This document shows, one piece after another, positions 35,768 to 44,440 of a stretch of 57,758 nt of DNA. The notes beneath the pieces were generated by a model. That model ran no database searches, had not been told where the DNA came from, and saw nothing but the letters and a program-made list of their open reading frames with translations. The stretch is from NCBI GenBank assembly GCA_003140095.1, contig PLIU01000426.1:1-57758 (forward strand), in the 5' to 3' direction. Made by a program: the position numbers and the translations under genes. The stretch is from Verrucomicrobiales bacterium (GTDB lineage: Bacteria > Verrucomicrobiota > Verrucomicrobiia > Limisphaerales > Palsa-1400). Numbering within the stretch: position 1 is the first letter of the stretch; each line of letters opens with the position of its first letter.

Positions 35768-36172
35768 GGGTCAACCTAATCGTTCGAGTTTCCTGACCCT
35801 CTTGGCTTGAGTTTGCGTTTGTGACAATGCCTTAGAGCGTGTCTTAGACCTGCCGAGACGGCGTCATCCACCAGAAAGGGCTTTTTCATCTGGAGTAGGT
35901 TAGCGATTTTGCTCCTCTTCATCAAGGGAAAATTAGCGTTTTCTGTGCCAGCGAAATGAAGCGACGATTTTCCGTCAGAATCAGGGGCTTCGCTCCAAAA
36001 GTCCGACGGAACACGGCGCCCATGAATGGAACATTTGATGCCATGCATGGATCGTCCGCTGCCACCGACGGAGTTCCGATCGTCCGTTCGCGGCTGGCGG
36101 GATTGAGGCCGGCCTTATTTGCCTTGGCGCGCCGCGCTTGAACGTTGGCGCGGCTTCGGCCATCTTTGGGCG
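35768..36172. other. gene-free divergent region
   Basis: About 400 bases between the bactofilin operon and the hypothetical/HEAT operon. I see no gene, no clear repeat shared with the rest of the window, and no confident promoter. Confidence 0.5.
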
Positions 36173-36616
36173 ATGGGCATGGCACGCAAGATTTCGCACT
36201 TCCTGGCCGCGTTGGTAAGCAATGCCTCCGATTTCAAACGCCGCTGGAACCAGGATGCGCCACCGCCCGCCGCGGCCAATGGCCTGCAAGGCCGCTGGCA
36301 AGGCGAGTGGATCAGCGAAGTCAACGGCCACCGCGGCGTATTGCGCTGCGTGCTGGCCCGCGGCCAGCCCGGCGATTACAAAGCGACGTTCCACGCCGTC
36401 TATGCCAGGATCTTGCGCGTATGCTACACGGTACCGTTGCACGGGCAATGGAGCGAAGGCAAACTCAAGCTGGAAGGCGACGCGGATCTGGGGCCGCTGG
36501 CCGGCGGGATTTACCACTACCAAGGCCAAGCCGATGAAACGGAATTTGTTTGCGTGTACCGCTGCAAATACGACCATGGCACCTTCCGCATGAACTCCGC
36601 GCCGCAACACCAATAA
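36173..36616 (+). CDS. hypothetical protein, small beta-rich domain
   Basis: 147 residues from ATG 36173 ('MGMARKISHFLAALVSNASD'); ATG 36179 is equally possible. The N-terminus may be a weak amphipathic anchor. Residues ~40-140 form an alternating-strand domain: 'LQGRWQGEWISEVNGHRGVL', 'YKATFHAVYARILRVCYTVP', 'LKLEGDADLGPLAGGIYHYQ'. The G-x-W-x-G-x-W start is reminiscent of lipocalin/calycin-like barrels. I do not recognise a named family. It is followed after 6 bases by the first HEAT gene and is probably co-transcribed. Confidence 0.65.
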   Translation: MGMARKISHFLAALVSNASDFKRRWNQDAPPPAAANGLQGRWQGEWISEVNGHRGVLRCVLARGQPGDYKATFHAVYARILRVCYTVPLHGQWSEGKLKLEGDADLGPLAGGIYHYQGQADETEFVCVYRCKYDHGTFRMNSAPQHQ

Positions 36617-36622
36617 ATTCAC

Positions 36623-37612
36623 ATGCCGCGCCGTCGTTTCATCAAGATTGTTCGTCTCGCCGCCGCCGTGCTTGTTGTCGGCCTCATCGTCATCTTCGTG
36701 GCGAGCCGAAGGACGCCGGAAGCTTCCTTCCAAGGCCACTCCGCCAGTTATTGGCTGAGCGGGTTTCTCGACCCCAAGGTGGGACCAACCGAGGCGCTAA
36801 ACGCTTTTCATGAAATGGGAACCAACGCTGATCCTGTTCTCGTGTCAGCCCTCGGAGCCGGCGAAAATCCTTTCGTCCGATTCTATCGCCGCTCATGGGA
36901 CAGAATGCCGTCGTCAATGCAGCAACGTTTGCCCAAACCGGACGAACCGGGAATGTTGCAAATGGCGGCCGTGGTTGTCTTCCAACACTCCGCCTCAAAC
37001 CGGACGCTCCCCAACCTGTATCCCATGCTCAAAAAGCCTGATTCCGGTGTTCGTCTGGCGGTTCTCGAAGCGGTGACCAATCGCATCCCGGACGCCGGCC
37101 AAGTCCCTTTACTGCTTTTGGCCGGCAATGACCCCGACCTCGCCGTTCGCGCGGCAGTCTGGCATCGCCTTAGCCAGATGGGGGCCTCGGCCACGAACGC
37201 CGTGCCGGCTGTGTTGAAGCTCTGCGCGGACCACAACATCGACGTGCGACAGGAAGCCGCCTGGGCATTGTGGAAAATCACCAGTCAGACCAATTCCGCC
37301 GTCCCTGTTCTCGAAGGAGTCTTGAGCCAGCACCAGGACGCCGGCCACCGTCATTTGGCAGCCTATCATCTGTTGGTGATGGGAGATTCGGCCCCATTTT
37401 TCGTAACCACTTTAATCAACTCGCTTACAAACAGCCAGGCGGGCGATCGCGCAACTGTCTGCACCTTCCTTGGCCAAATAGGTCCCCCAGCCGCCGCCGC
37501 CATTCCGGCCTTGCGCAAAGCCTTGCAGGACCCTGGAGCGGAAGTGCGCCGGCGCGCAGAAGTCGCCCTGGCCAAAATCGATCCAGCGCGCGCAACAAAC
37601 CATGCGCCCTAA
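36623..37612 (+). CDS. membrane-anchored HEAT-repeat protein, paralogue 1
   Basis: A 329-residue protein with an N-terminal anchor ('IVRLAAAVLVVGLIVIFVAS', ~10-29) and then 'TPEASFQGHSASYWL', a verrucomicrobial opening. Residues ~115-325 are HEAT helical pairs such as 'LYPMLKKPDSGVRLAVLEAV', 'VPAVLKLCADHNIDVRQEAA' and 'IPALRKALQDPGAEVRRRAE'. HEAT solenoids bind other proteins; no partner can be named. Only 15 bases separate it from a paralogue with the same domain order, so the pair is a tandem duplication. Confidence 0.8.
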   Translation: MPRRRFIKIVRLAAAVLVVGLIVIFVASRRTPEASFQGHSASYWLSGFLDPKVGPTEALNAFHEMGTNADPVLVSALGAGENPFVRFYRRSWDRMPSSMQQRLPKPDEPGMLQMAAVVVFQHSASNRTLPNLYPMLKKPDSGVRLAVLEAVTNRIPDAGQVPLLLLAGNDPDLAVRAAVWHRLSQMGASATNAVPAVLKLCADHNIDVRQEAAWALWKITSQTNSAVPVLEGVLSQHQDAGHRHLAAYHLLVMGDSAPFFVTTLINSLTNSQAGDRATVCTFLGQIGPPAAAAIPALRKALQDPGAEVRRRAEVALAKIDPARATNHAP

Positions 37613-37627
37613 ACGAATGGTCACATC

Positions 37628-38692
37628 ATGCCGCGTCGGCGCTCCATCAAAATTGTTTCCCTCACAGCGGCTGTGCTCGCTTGCGGCCTCATCGCCTACG
37701 TTGCTACGAGTCGTTGGACGCCGGAAGCTTCCTTCCAAGGCCACTCGGCCGGTTATTGGCTGCGCGAGATTGTTCGCCCCCAGGTTGTCGGCTCCCAGAC
37801 TGTTCCTCCCCGGATTGTTGGTTCCCAGATTTTTTTTCCCCAGTTTTTTGGCTCCCAGATAGCCGGTTGGAGACCGGCATCACCCCAGTTGTTGGAGGCT
37901 TTCAATAAAATGGGCACCAATGCCGAACCCGTTTTGGTGACAGCCATCGAAGCCAGGGAAAACCCGCTCGCCAGATCTTTTCGCCGCTTTTACCCCCGGC
38001 TGCCGGCCGCGATCCGGCGCCATTTGCCCGAACCTTACGACCCGTTGGCGTTGCGCGCGGCGGCGCTGTTTGTCTTGCGAAATTCGGTCAGAATCCACAT
38101 CACTCCAAAACTGCTCCCCTTCCTCAAAGAGCCTGATTCCGGGCTTCGTCTGGCGGTTCTCTCAGTCGTGCAACCGGAGGCCGGCCAAATCCCTTTCCTG
38201 CTTTTGGCTTCCGACGACCCTGACGCCAAAGTCCGCAGGGAGGTCATGCGGTGCCTAAGTCAGATCGGTCCTTCCGCTGCCAACGCCGCGCCGGCCGTCT
38301 TGCAGCTCTGCGGCGATAGCAACATGGACGTGCGACAGGACGCCGCTTGGGTCTTATGGAAAATCACCGGTCAGACCAATACCGCCGTCCCCGTGCTCGA
38401 AGGCATCCTGGACGCCGCCGCGGGCCGCAATGATGTGGCAGCCTATCATCTTTTGATCATGGGAGACTCGGCCCCGTTTTTTGTCACCACTTTAATCAAC
38501 GCGCTCACCAACAGCCAGGCGGGCGATCGCGCCATTGTCTGCTCGCTCCTTCGTGACATTGGACCTCCTGCTGCCGCCGCCATTCCGGCCTTGCGCCAAG
38601 CCTTGCAGGACCCTGAACCCGAAGTGCGCCGGAACGCCGAGGTCGCCTTGAGCAGAATCGAACCGCAACACGCCGCCACCCACGCGCCGTGA
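37628..38692 (+). CDS. membrane-anchored HEAT-repeat protein, paralogue 2, with repeat insertion
   Basis: 354 residues, collinear with the preceding gene ('MPRRRSIKIVSLTAAVLACG', 'TPEASFQGHSAGYWL'), with the same HEAT pairs ('IPALRQALQDPEPEVRRNAE'). It differs by an in-frame insertion after the anchor region, about residues 54-82, made of three degenerate ~28-bp DNA repeats that encode 'VVGSQTVPPR', 'IVGSQIFFPQ' and 'FFGSQIAGW'. The insertion is rich in G, S, Q and aromatics. No function is known. Confidence 0.8.
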   Translation: MPRRRSIKIVSLTAAVLACGLIAYVATSRWTPEASFQGHSAGYWLREIVRPQVVGSQTVPPRIVGSQIFFPQFFGSQIAGWRPASPQLLEAFNKMGTNAEPVLVTAIEARENPLARSFRRFYPRLPAAIRRHLPEPYDPLALRAAALFVLRNSVRIHITPKLLPFLKEPDSGLRLAVLSVVQPEAGQIPFLLLASDDPDAKVRREVMRCLSQIGPSAANAAPAVLQLCGDSNMDVRQDAAWVLWKITGQTNTAVPVLEGILDAAAGRNDVAAYHLLIMGDSAPFFVTTLINALTNSQAGDRAIVCSLLRDIGPPAAAAIPALRQALQDPEPEVRRNAEVALSRIEPQHAATHAP

Positions 38693-38746
38693 CGCGAGAA
38701 TGCCTGCGCAAAAGACCAATCCATCCGCGTCAATTCTGAAAAAAAT

Positions 38747-39475
38747 CTATCCCATCCCCGTGGCGCGGCGTTTTCGGCCGCCTTCAGCCCGGCGATAAAT
38801 CAAAAAGAGCCCTTCGCCATTGTGTTTCATTGACACCAGTCGCAGGCGCGCCGCCTGTGCCAGCCGCTGGACGCCCGCGCCGTCGGCCAGCGTGGGCGCC
38901 TCGCGCCCGCCAAAAATCAGCGCGCACAATGTCAAATGAACCTCGTCCACCAATCCCGCCTGGAACAGCGCCCCGTTGACCTCGCCGCCGCCTTCGCACA
39001 ACAATCGTTTCACCTTCCACTTCGCGCGCAGCCAGCGCAAGGCGGCCGGGAAATCAATTTCGCTCTGGCCGCAAACCTTCACTTCGTCGGCCACCGCCCG
39101 CAGCCGGCGCAGCTTTGGCCGCGAAGCCCTTCCGCTTGTCAAGATAATAATCGGCGAAAATCGGTGCCGGAATATTTCCGCCTGGGGATCGATCGTCCCC
39201 GCGCCGCTGACGATCACGCGCAGATTATACTCCGCCAGGCCGCGCTTAAGCCGCGAACGGCGATACTTGACAGGGCCGGGTCCCATGTTGACCCGATCCA
39301 GATCGACCGTGCGCGCCCCCGCCATCACCGCGTCGGCCGTGGCGCGCAATTCCAGCAGGTGTTGCCGGTCGCGCGGGCCGCCGAACGGCTCGAACCGGCG
39401 GCTGGCCGGGGCGATTTTGCCGTCGGCCGTCATCGCCGCGTTCAGAAACACAAATGGCAGGCCGCGCCGGTTCAT
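38747..39475 (-). CDS. RibD C-terminal/dihydrofolate-reductase-fold protein
   Basis: A 242-residue protein from ATG 39475 ('MNRRGLPFVFLNAAMTADGK'). The frame is open far upstream, but that is the shadow of the LarA-like gene. Motifs of the RibD-C family are present: 'NAAMTADGKIAP', 'LLELRATADAVMAGARTV' and 'KRLLCEGGGEVNGALFQAGL' with the E-G-G loop that binds NADPH. In riboflavin synthesis this fold reduces diaminouracil ribosyl phosphate; stand-alone members have unknown substrates. The start codon overlaps the stop of the LarA-like gene (ATGA), so the two proteins are made together. Confidence 0.85.
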   Translation of the reverse strand: MNRRGLPFVFLNAAMTADGKIAPASRRFEPFGGPRDRQHLLELRATADAVMAGARTVDLDRVNMGPGPVKYRRSRLKRGLAEYNLRVIVSGAGTIDPQAEIFRHRFSPIIILTSGRASRPKLRRLRAVADEVKVCGQSEIDFPAALRWLRAKWKVKRLLCEGGGEVNGALFQAGLVDEVHLTLCALIFGGREAPTLADGAGVQRLAQAARLRLVSMKHNGEGLFLIYRRAEGGRKRRATGMG

Positions 39476-40779
39476 CTCGTGGACGGGTCCGCCTCGCCGG
39501 CCCAAGACGGCGGATTCTTCAAACGGTACAGCATCTCGCCGGCCTTGGGGACGAGCAACACACCCTGCTCCTTGCGGTTGGCAAAGTCTTCTTGGCGGAT
39601 GCTTTTGGGATCGCGGTAGCCCAGATTGATTTTCCGGCACACGGCCTCCGGGATGCCCGTGGCCAAAGTGACGCGCGCGCGTGGCGTTTCGACGCCGTTC
39701 TCGTACGTGCCCAGTCCATAGACGTGCGTGCTGTGCGCCAGCACGCCCCACGGGTAGTTTTTGAAGCGGTCCCACTGTTTGAGAAAATAATCGCGGCAAT
39801 GGTAGCCGACCTCCATCAGCGCCGGGCCGTGCGTCACGCAAACCTCGCTGATGTGCGGCGCGTAAATGATCAATTCGCCGCCATCGGCCAGCACCGGCTC
39901 CAGCTTGTACATGCACTTGCCGCCGGTCCAAAGCTCGTCGTACATGGCCGGCGCGCAGGAGAGGATCGTTTGGAACGCCTGCTTCATATAAGTGATGTGC
40001 AACCGGCGCGAAAGCTCGCTCGCCGCGTCCCAGGCCGACTCGGGCGTCCCCGCGTAAATGCCGGCCAGGGCGGCTCCTTCGGCCACCAGGCAGAAGCACA
40101 GCTTGGGCGTCGGGACCATCGCGCCGGCCCGGTCCACCACTCGCCGCACCGGCGTCCACTTATTGCCGATGATCATGGGATTGGTCACCACCGCGCCGAG
40201 CCAATGGAAGAAATTCAAAATGCGCGGCCCGCTCACGCCCGGAAAAAGGTATTTGTTCCCGCCGGAAAAACCGACCACCTCATGCGGAAACACCGGCCCG
40301 ACAATGATGATGTGATCATACTCCAACACCAGCCGATTGATCTCCACCGGCACATCCATTGCAAAAAGTCCGCCCGTCAATTGGCCGATTTCCGCCGCCG
40401 GGATGCTGCCGATCTCGCGCAACGCCGCCGCTTGGTCCCACGCATGATTATGGAAGGCAACCTGGCGATAAGTCCCCGCCCGTTCCTCCGGCGAGATTTC
40501 CAGACGCCGGCAAATCGCCGCTTCACTCATCGGCTGATGCGTGCCCAGCGCGATCAAGACATCCAGCTTCTCGGTCACGCCGCCGAGATGGGCGTGCAGC
40601 GCCTTGAAGACCAGGCCGATCGGCGCCGTGCGCGTGCCATCCGGCACGATGACCAGAACACGATTATGCGCATAGGCCTCCGGCGGGCAGGCGATGGCGA
40701 CCACATCCGCCACCTGGGCCGTGGCGACCTGCCCATTAGCCGCCTCGCATTTCGCCAGCAAGCCCGCAGCACTGTTCAT
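39472..40779 (-). CDS. LarA-like nickel-pincer racemase/epimerase family protein
   Basis: A 435-residue cytoplasmic protein of the lactate racemase domain family (DUF2088). It shows 'VPDGTRTAP', 'IALGTHQPMSE', the His of 'VAFHNHAWDQ', 'GPVFPHEVVGFSGGNKYLFP' with the His and the Lys that in LarA carries the nickel pincer cofactor, and 'GYHCRDYF' near the end. LarA interconverts D- and L-lactate; the paralogues act on other 2-hydroxy acids. No larB, larC or larE cofactor genes are in the window, so the substrate and cofactor source are open. It overlaps the RibD-like gene by four bases. Confidence 0.88.
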   Translation of the reverse strand: MNSAAGLLAKCEAANGQVATAQVADVVAIACPPEAYAHNRVLVIVPDGTRTAPIGLVFKALHAHLGGVTEKLDVLIALGTHQPMSEAAICRRLEISPEERAGTYRQVAFHNHAWDQAAALREIGSIPAAEIGQLTGGLFAMDVPVEINRLVLEYDHIIIVGPVFPHEVVGFSGGNKYLFPGVSGPRILNFFHWLGAVVTNPMIIGNKWTPVRRVVDRAGAMVPTPKLCFCLVAEGAALAGIYAGTPESAWDAASELSRRLHITYMKQAFQTILSCAPAMYDELWTGGKCMYKLEPVLADGGELIIYAPHISEVCVTHGPALMEVGYHCRDYFLKQWDRFKNYPWGVLAHSTHVYGLGTYENGVETPRARVTLATGIPEAVCRKINLGYRDPKSIRQEDFANRKEQGVLLVPKAGEMLYRLKNPPSWAGEADPSTR

Positions 40780-41118
40780 AAGAATCTTCCTGCCCTCCCT
40801 TGGTTCTTGCTTCCTCCGCGACCTCCGCGACTCTGCGCGAGATTGGGTTTGACCCGGTTTTGACTGGGTTTAATCGGCCTGCATCCTGCCGTCCTCTTCC
40901 TTCTTCCATAAATCATAATCTCTATCGCGCAAGTGTACTTTCCCTGAAGGAGTGATCATCTTTGTTTTGCCTTATCCCCGTATTTTGATGTTTTGAACAT
41001 TGAATTTGAAATCTTGAACCCTAAATTTTGAACTTTTTTACCGTCTCGCAGGTTTGATTTGGTTTGATTGGCCCGAGCGAGTGCAATTTCGGCCCTGGCA
41101 TTAACATAAGTATCTCGC
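40780..41118. other. gene-free stretch with decamer units
   Basis: No gene. Decamer-like units occur at 40846-40875 (three, on 'gggtttgaccc' lines) and at 41050-41070 (two 'ggtttgatt' units). The remainder is AT-richer than the coding DNA nearby and includes imperfect 'tttgaa' repeats around 40990-41035. Confidence 0.6.
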
Positions 41119-41646
41119 TTAGGATGGTCGTATTTGATCGAACCCGAGCCAAACCGGTTTGATCGGGTTTGATCCGGTTTGACTGCGCGGCTGCGATGTT
41201 AGGTTTCGCCACCGGCAAGTCCAATTTTGCCCCCCGCAGGAGGTTTGATTTGGTTTGATCCGGCCATATTCGTCCCTTTCGTCCCTTTGGTCGTTTGCGT
41301 CCCTCTCTCGTCGTTCAAGCAAGCGCCACGCCCGGTTCAATCCGGTTCGGCGGGGTTTGACCCGGTTTGACTGGGTTTTGCCGACCACGGCGTTCAGGCC
41401 GAAAGGCGTGAAATCCGCGCCATTCGTGTCCCTTCCAGCTTGGCCGCTGACGTAAGCCACCCGGCCCGGAGCGCCGTCTCGATACTCGACGGCGGGAAAA
41501 CGCGAACGCCTTACACCCTCTTTGACATAAATCGCCGCCAAAGTCCCCGGCGCCTGGCCCGTCAAAGTCGCGGCGGCTTCCAAATCCGCCTTCTCAGATT
41601 TGGTCAAACGGAGCGTGACGCTCTCCTCCCTAGCCATTGTTGCCAT
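41119..41646 (-). CDS. ribbon-helix-helix antitoxin-like protein, C-terminus replaced by repeats
   Basis: The first ~60 residues are a sensible small DNA-binding protein: 'SVTLRLTKSEKADLEAAATL' is an RHH strand-helix, and 'VRRSRFPAVEYRDGAPGRVA' with 'YVSGQ' resembles antitoxins of DUF433-type modules. After residue ~66 the sequence turns into translated repeat DNA ('RIKPNQTSCGG', 'NPIKPVWLGFDQIRPS'), down to 41119. A DUF433 or toxin partner is not present. ATG at 41646 or 41637 may start translation. It is probably a truncated gene whose end was overwritten by repeat sequence. Confidence 0.55.
   Translation of the reverse strand: MATMAREESVTLRLTKSEKADLEAAATLTGQAPGTLAAIYVKEGVRRSRFPAVEYRDGAPGRVAYVSGQAGRDTNGADFTPFGLNAVVGKTQSNRVKPRRTGLNRAWRLLERRERDANDQRDERDEYGRIKPNQTSCGGQNWTCRWRNLTSQPRSQTGSNPIKPVWLGFDQIRPS
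41253..41335. repeat. dispersed repeat block C, copy 4, with decamer units on both sides
   Basis: The block matches 31531-31610 in the same orientation ('cgtccctttcgtccctttgg', 'tcgttcaagcaagcgccacg'). It is flanked by decamer units at 41152-41182, 41242-41260 and 41350-41376. The whole stretch is inside the open frame of the truncated antitoxin gene. Confidence 0.8.
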
Positions 41647-41796
41647 ACAATTCAAACAATCGCATCTGCCCGCAACAATTTCAAGCCCTCAAACCGTCTC
41701 ACCCAATTTGTGTCTATGCTCGTTTTCTACTGCAACCCGAGGTGATTTACAGTTCAAAATTCAAAGTGGAAATTCACGAATGGGGCGCATGTCGTT

Positions 41797-42327
41797 TTGG
41801 GTGGCGTTTTGTTGCTCTTACTCCTAATCTTAGTCGTGATCCTCCTCGTGGATCTCCAGTTGAATGAAATGCCCTTGCGCGTGAATATCCTGGATCACAT
41901 TGCAGTTGCGGGTCTGCTGCTGGCGGCGGCGCTGGGGTTGGCGCGCGCTTTGCCGGCGCAAAACGTCGCCCTGATTCTGGGCAGCCTGATCGCTTGCGAA
42001 ATGGCGCTGGAAGCTGTCTGGATCCGTCCTTATTCGCTCTTGCCCGGTTTGCTCTTTTGGCCGGCCGTTACCATCTTGGCGCGGATGGGCGGGCGATGGC
42101 TTCTCCGCCGACGGCGGCAGGATTGGAATTACGGGGTCTGGCTCATTGTCCTGGCCAGCGCGGTCGCGGCCTTGGTGCAATTCGCCATTGCGCTCGCCGG
42201 CGCGAAATGGTCCGTCGCGCTCAAACTCTCCGCCGTTCGATTCGCCGCGGCGGCTTTGTGTCTGTTCTGGCTGTCGCCGTGGTTTATTTCAAAACTTCCG
42301 CAGCAGCCACAGGATCACGCTCACTAA
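41797..42327 (+). CDS. hypothetical membrane protein
   Basis: Up to 176 residues if translated from TTG 41797; the first ATG in frame is 41869. Five hydrophobic segments are visible (~3-19, 33-50, 57-95, 113-135 and 143-163), e.g. 'HIAVAGLLLAAALGLARALP' and 'YGVWLIVLASAVAALVQFAI'. An ATG at 41790 in the other frame ('MSFWVAF') gives a natural-looking membrane start, so a base may be missing near 41805. No family recognised. Its 3' end overlaps the convergent DUF2905 gene by ~39 bases. Confidence 0.6.
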   Translation: MGGVLLLLLLILVVILLVDLQLNEMPLRVNILDHIAVAGLLLAAALGLARALPAQNVALILGSLIACEMALEAVWIRPYSLLPGLLFWPAVTILARMGGRWLLRRRRQDWNYGVWLIVLASAVAALVQFAIALAGAKWSVALKLSAVRFAAAALCLFWLSPWFISKLPQQPQDHAH

Positions 42328-42504
42328 AACACTCAGGAGCAGGCACGTCACGATCGGGAAATGGAAACTGGCGTTGCCCCTGCTGTAATGAATGTCTCCG
42401 GGCAACCGTCCCAGCCAGCCGCGGCCAAATCCGCTCCACAACAACGCCCCGGCCGCCGCCAGCGCCAAGCCGGCCACCACGAGCACCTTGCCAAGATCAT
42501 TCAT
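42289..42504 (-). CDS. DUF2905 small membrane protein
   Basis: A 71-residue protein with two membrane helices (~6-25 and ~50-69) joined by 'GRGWLGRLPGDIHYSRGNAS', the conserved LPGDI loop of DUF2905. The function is unknown across the family. Its ATG overlaps the stop of the ABC exporter gene (42501-42504), so the two are co-translated. It overlaps the convergent membrane-protein gene on the other strand. Confidence 0.9.
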   Translation of the reverse strand: MNDLGKVLVVAGLALAAAGALLWSGFGRGWLGRLPGDIHYSRGNASFHFPIVTCLLLSVLVSVILWLLRKF

Positions 42505-44351
42505 TTCGCAACGGCTCCTTCGTCCACCACCGCGATCCTCTCAAAACTCTCCTCAATAAACGTTGTGTTTTGGATGCGCGACAATTTGGCGTAAAGCCCG
42601 TTTTGTTCGATCAATTCCTCGTGCGTCCCGCGCTCGGTGATTTCGCCGTGCAGCATCACCAAAATCTGGTCCGCGTGGCGAATGGTGCTCAAGCGGTGCG
42701 CAATGACGAAGCTGGTGCGATTGGCCATCAGCCGTTCCAACGCTTCCTGAATTAATTTTTCGGTCGCGGTATCCACGCTCGCCGTCGCCTCGTCCAGGAT
42801 GAGAATGGGGGCGTTCTTCAAAAGCGCGCGCGCGATGCTCACCCGTTGCTTCTCGCCGACGCTCAGCTTGACGCCCCGTTCGCCCACGCGCGAATCGTAG
42901 CCCTCGGGCAGGCGGGCGATGAATTCGTGGCAATTGGCGGCGCGAGCGGCGGCCAGAAGTTCTTCGGTGCTGGCGTCGAGCTTTCCGTAGAGGATGTTTT
43001 CGCGCACGGTGCCGTTGAACAGAAAGGCCTCCTGGCTGACCACGCTCAGATGCGCTCGCAACGACTCCAGCGACACGCCTGCGATATCCTGCCCGTCGAT
43101 GACGATGCGGCCCGACGAAACCTCATAGAAGGCAGGCAACAAATTGACCAGGGTCGATTTGCCGGCGCCAGTCGGCCCCACCAAAGCGATCATTTGTCCG
43201 GGCCGCGCCTGAAGCGTAATGTGCTTCAACGCGGTGCGGCCCTCCCCGTAGCTGAAGCCGACGTCTTCGTACTGCACCTCTCCCCGCACCGGCTGCCGCA
43301 ACGCAACCTGGCGTGGCGCCGCCGTGCCGGAACGCTCCTCGGTCGTGTCCAGTATATCGAAAACCCGTTCCCCGGCGGCGCGGGCGGATTGCAAGATTTG
43401 GTTCAAACCGTGCAGCTTGCCGAGCGGCTCGTAAAATAGTCCCAGGTAAAGGATGAAGCTGACCAGTTGGCCAATGGTCAGGCGCTGGGCGGCCACCAGC
43501 GAGCCGCCCTGCCACAGCACCACGGCAAAACCGAGCGAGGCCGCGAAGGCCATCGCGGGCTGATAGATCGCCCAAACTTTCATCACACCCAGCGTGCTTT
43601 GCCGCAAGCCATCGGCCCGGCTGGCGAATCGTTCATCCTCGTGCCGTTGCCGGCCGAAGGCTTTGATTTGCCGCACACCCTGCAGGCTGTCCATCAGGAA
43701 CGCGTTCATGGCGCTGGAGGCCCGGCGTTGCGCCCGGTAGCGGCGGTGCGCCGTCAACGTGTACCACAGGGTCCCGGCGGCCAGGATCGGGACCGGCAGC
43801 AAGGCCATGGCCGCCAGCGCAGGATTCTTCCGCAACAGAATGATCATCACCCCGGCCAAGCTCAAGACGGCGATCGTTCCCTGCTCCGTGCCATCGATCA
43901 GCACGCGTTCGACGGCATTGACATCCTCGATGACCCGGGTCATCAGATCGCCCGACGCCCGCTGGTCAAAGTAGCCCACCGGCAGCCGTTGCAGCCGCGC
44001 GAAGACGTCCCGGCGCATGTCGTAAATGACGTTTTGTTCGAACACGTTGTTGACTAATATGCGCAGGCTGTTGAACGCGTCCCGCATCAAGAACGCCCCC
44101 GCCAGGCCGGCCGTCAGCAGCCAATAGTCCGCATGCTGGCCCCGCACCACGTCGTCAATGATCGCCTGCACCACGCGCGGGAAGACCAGCGAAAATCCCA
44201 GCGAAATCAACGCGCAAAGGATGTCCGCCGCCGCCAGCGCCCGATAAGGCCGCAAATAGAAAGCGACCCGGCGCACCACTTCCCAGGTTGTGCGCGAGCG
44301 CGCCCGAAAAGTGGGGTCCTCCTCCGCATCAAATTGTTCTCGTCCGCGCAT
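42501..44351 (-). CDS. MsbA-like ABC exporter (fused permease and ATPase)
   Basis: A 616-residue half-transporter that would act as a homodimer in the inner membrane. The type-I exporter membrane domain spans ~35-330 (helices at ~35-55, 78-98, 155-175, 178-200, 262-282), with the coupling motif 'FDQRASGDLMTRVIEDVNAV'. The ATPase contains Walker A 'LVGPTGAGKSTLVNLL', the Q-loop 'VVSQEAFLFNGTVRENILY', the signature 'LSVGEKQRVSIARAL' (LSVGE instead of LSGGQ), and Walker B with 'ILILDEATASVD'. The family exports lipids, drugs or peptides; the substrate is not readable here. Confidence 0.93.
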   Translation of the reverse strand: MRGREQFDAEEDPTFRARSRTTWEVVRRVAFYLRPYRALAAADILCALISLGFSLVFPRVVQAIIDDVVRGQHADYWLLTAGLAGAFLMRDAFNSLRILVNNVFEQNVIYDMRRDVFARLQRLPVGYFDQRASGDLMTRVIEDVNAVERVLIDGTEQGTIAVLSLAGVMIILLRKNPALAAMALLPVPILAAGTLWYTLTAHRRYRAQRRASSAMNAFLMDSLQGVRQIKAFGRQRHEDERFASRADGLRQSTLGVMKVWAIYQPAMAFAASLGFAVVLWQGGSLVAAQRLTIGQLVSFILYLGLFYEPLGKLHGLNQILQSARAAGERVFDILDTTEERSGTAAPRQVALRQPVRGEVQYEDVGFSYGEGRTALKHITLQARPGQMIALVGPTGAGKSTLVNLLPAFYEVSSGRIVIDGQDIAGVSLESLRAHLSVVSQEAFLFNGTVRENILYGKLDASTEELLAAARAANCHEFIARLPEGYDSRVGERGVKLSVGEKQRVSIARALLKNAPILILDEATASVDTATEKLIQEALERLMANRTSFVIAHRLSTIRHADQILVMLHGEITERGTHEELIEQNGLYAKLSRIQNTTFIEESFERIAVVDEGAVAK

Positions 44352-44440
44352 CGTTCGTTACGCCTTTCAGTATCCTGCATGGGCCGTTTGGCGCAAGTGG
44401 ATTGAAAAATGCCTCGGCATCGGGCACAGTAGCTCGGTTG

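Noticed and set aside
39476-40159. N-terminal extension of the RibD-like frame to 470 residues
   Set aside because: The extension is the shadow of the LarA-like gene; RibD-C homology starts right at the ATG at 39475.
44288-44440. 51-codon upstream extension of the TPR membrane protein
   Set aside because: It overlaps the start of the divergent ABC exporter gene and lacks a membrane start; ATG 44441 gives a proper first helix.
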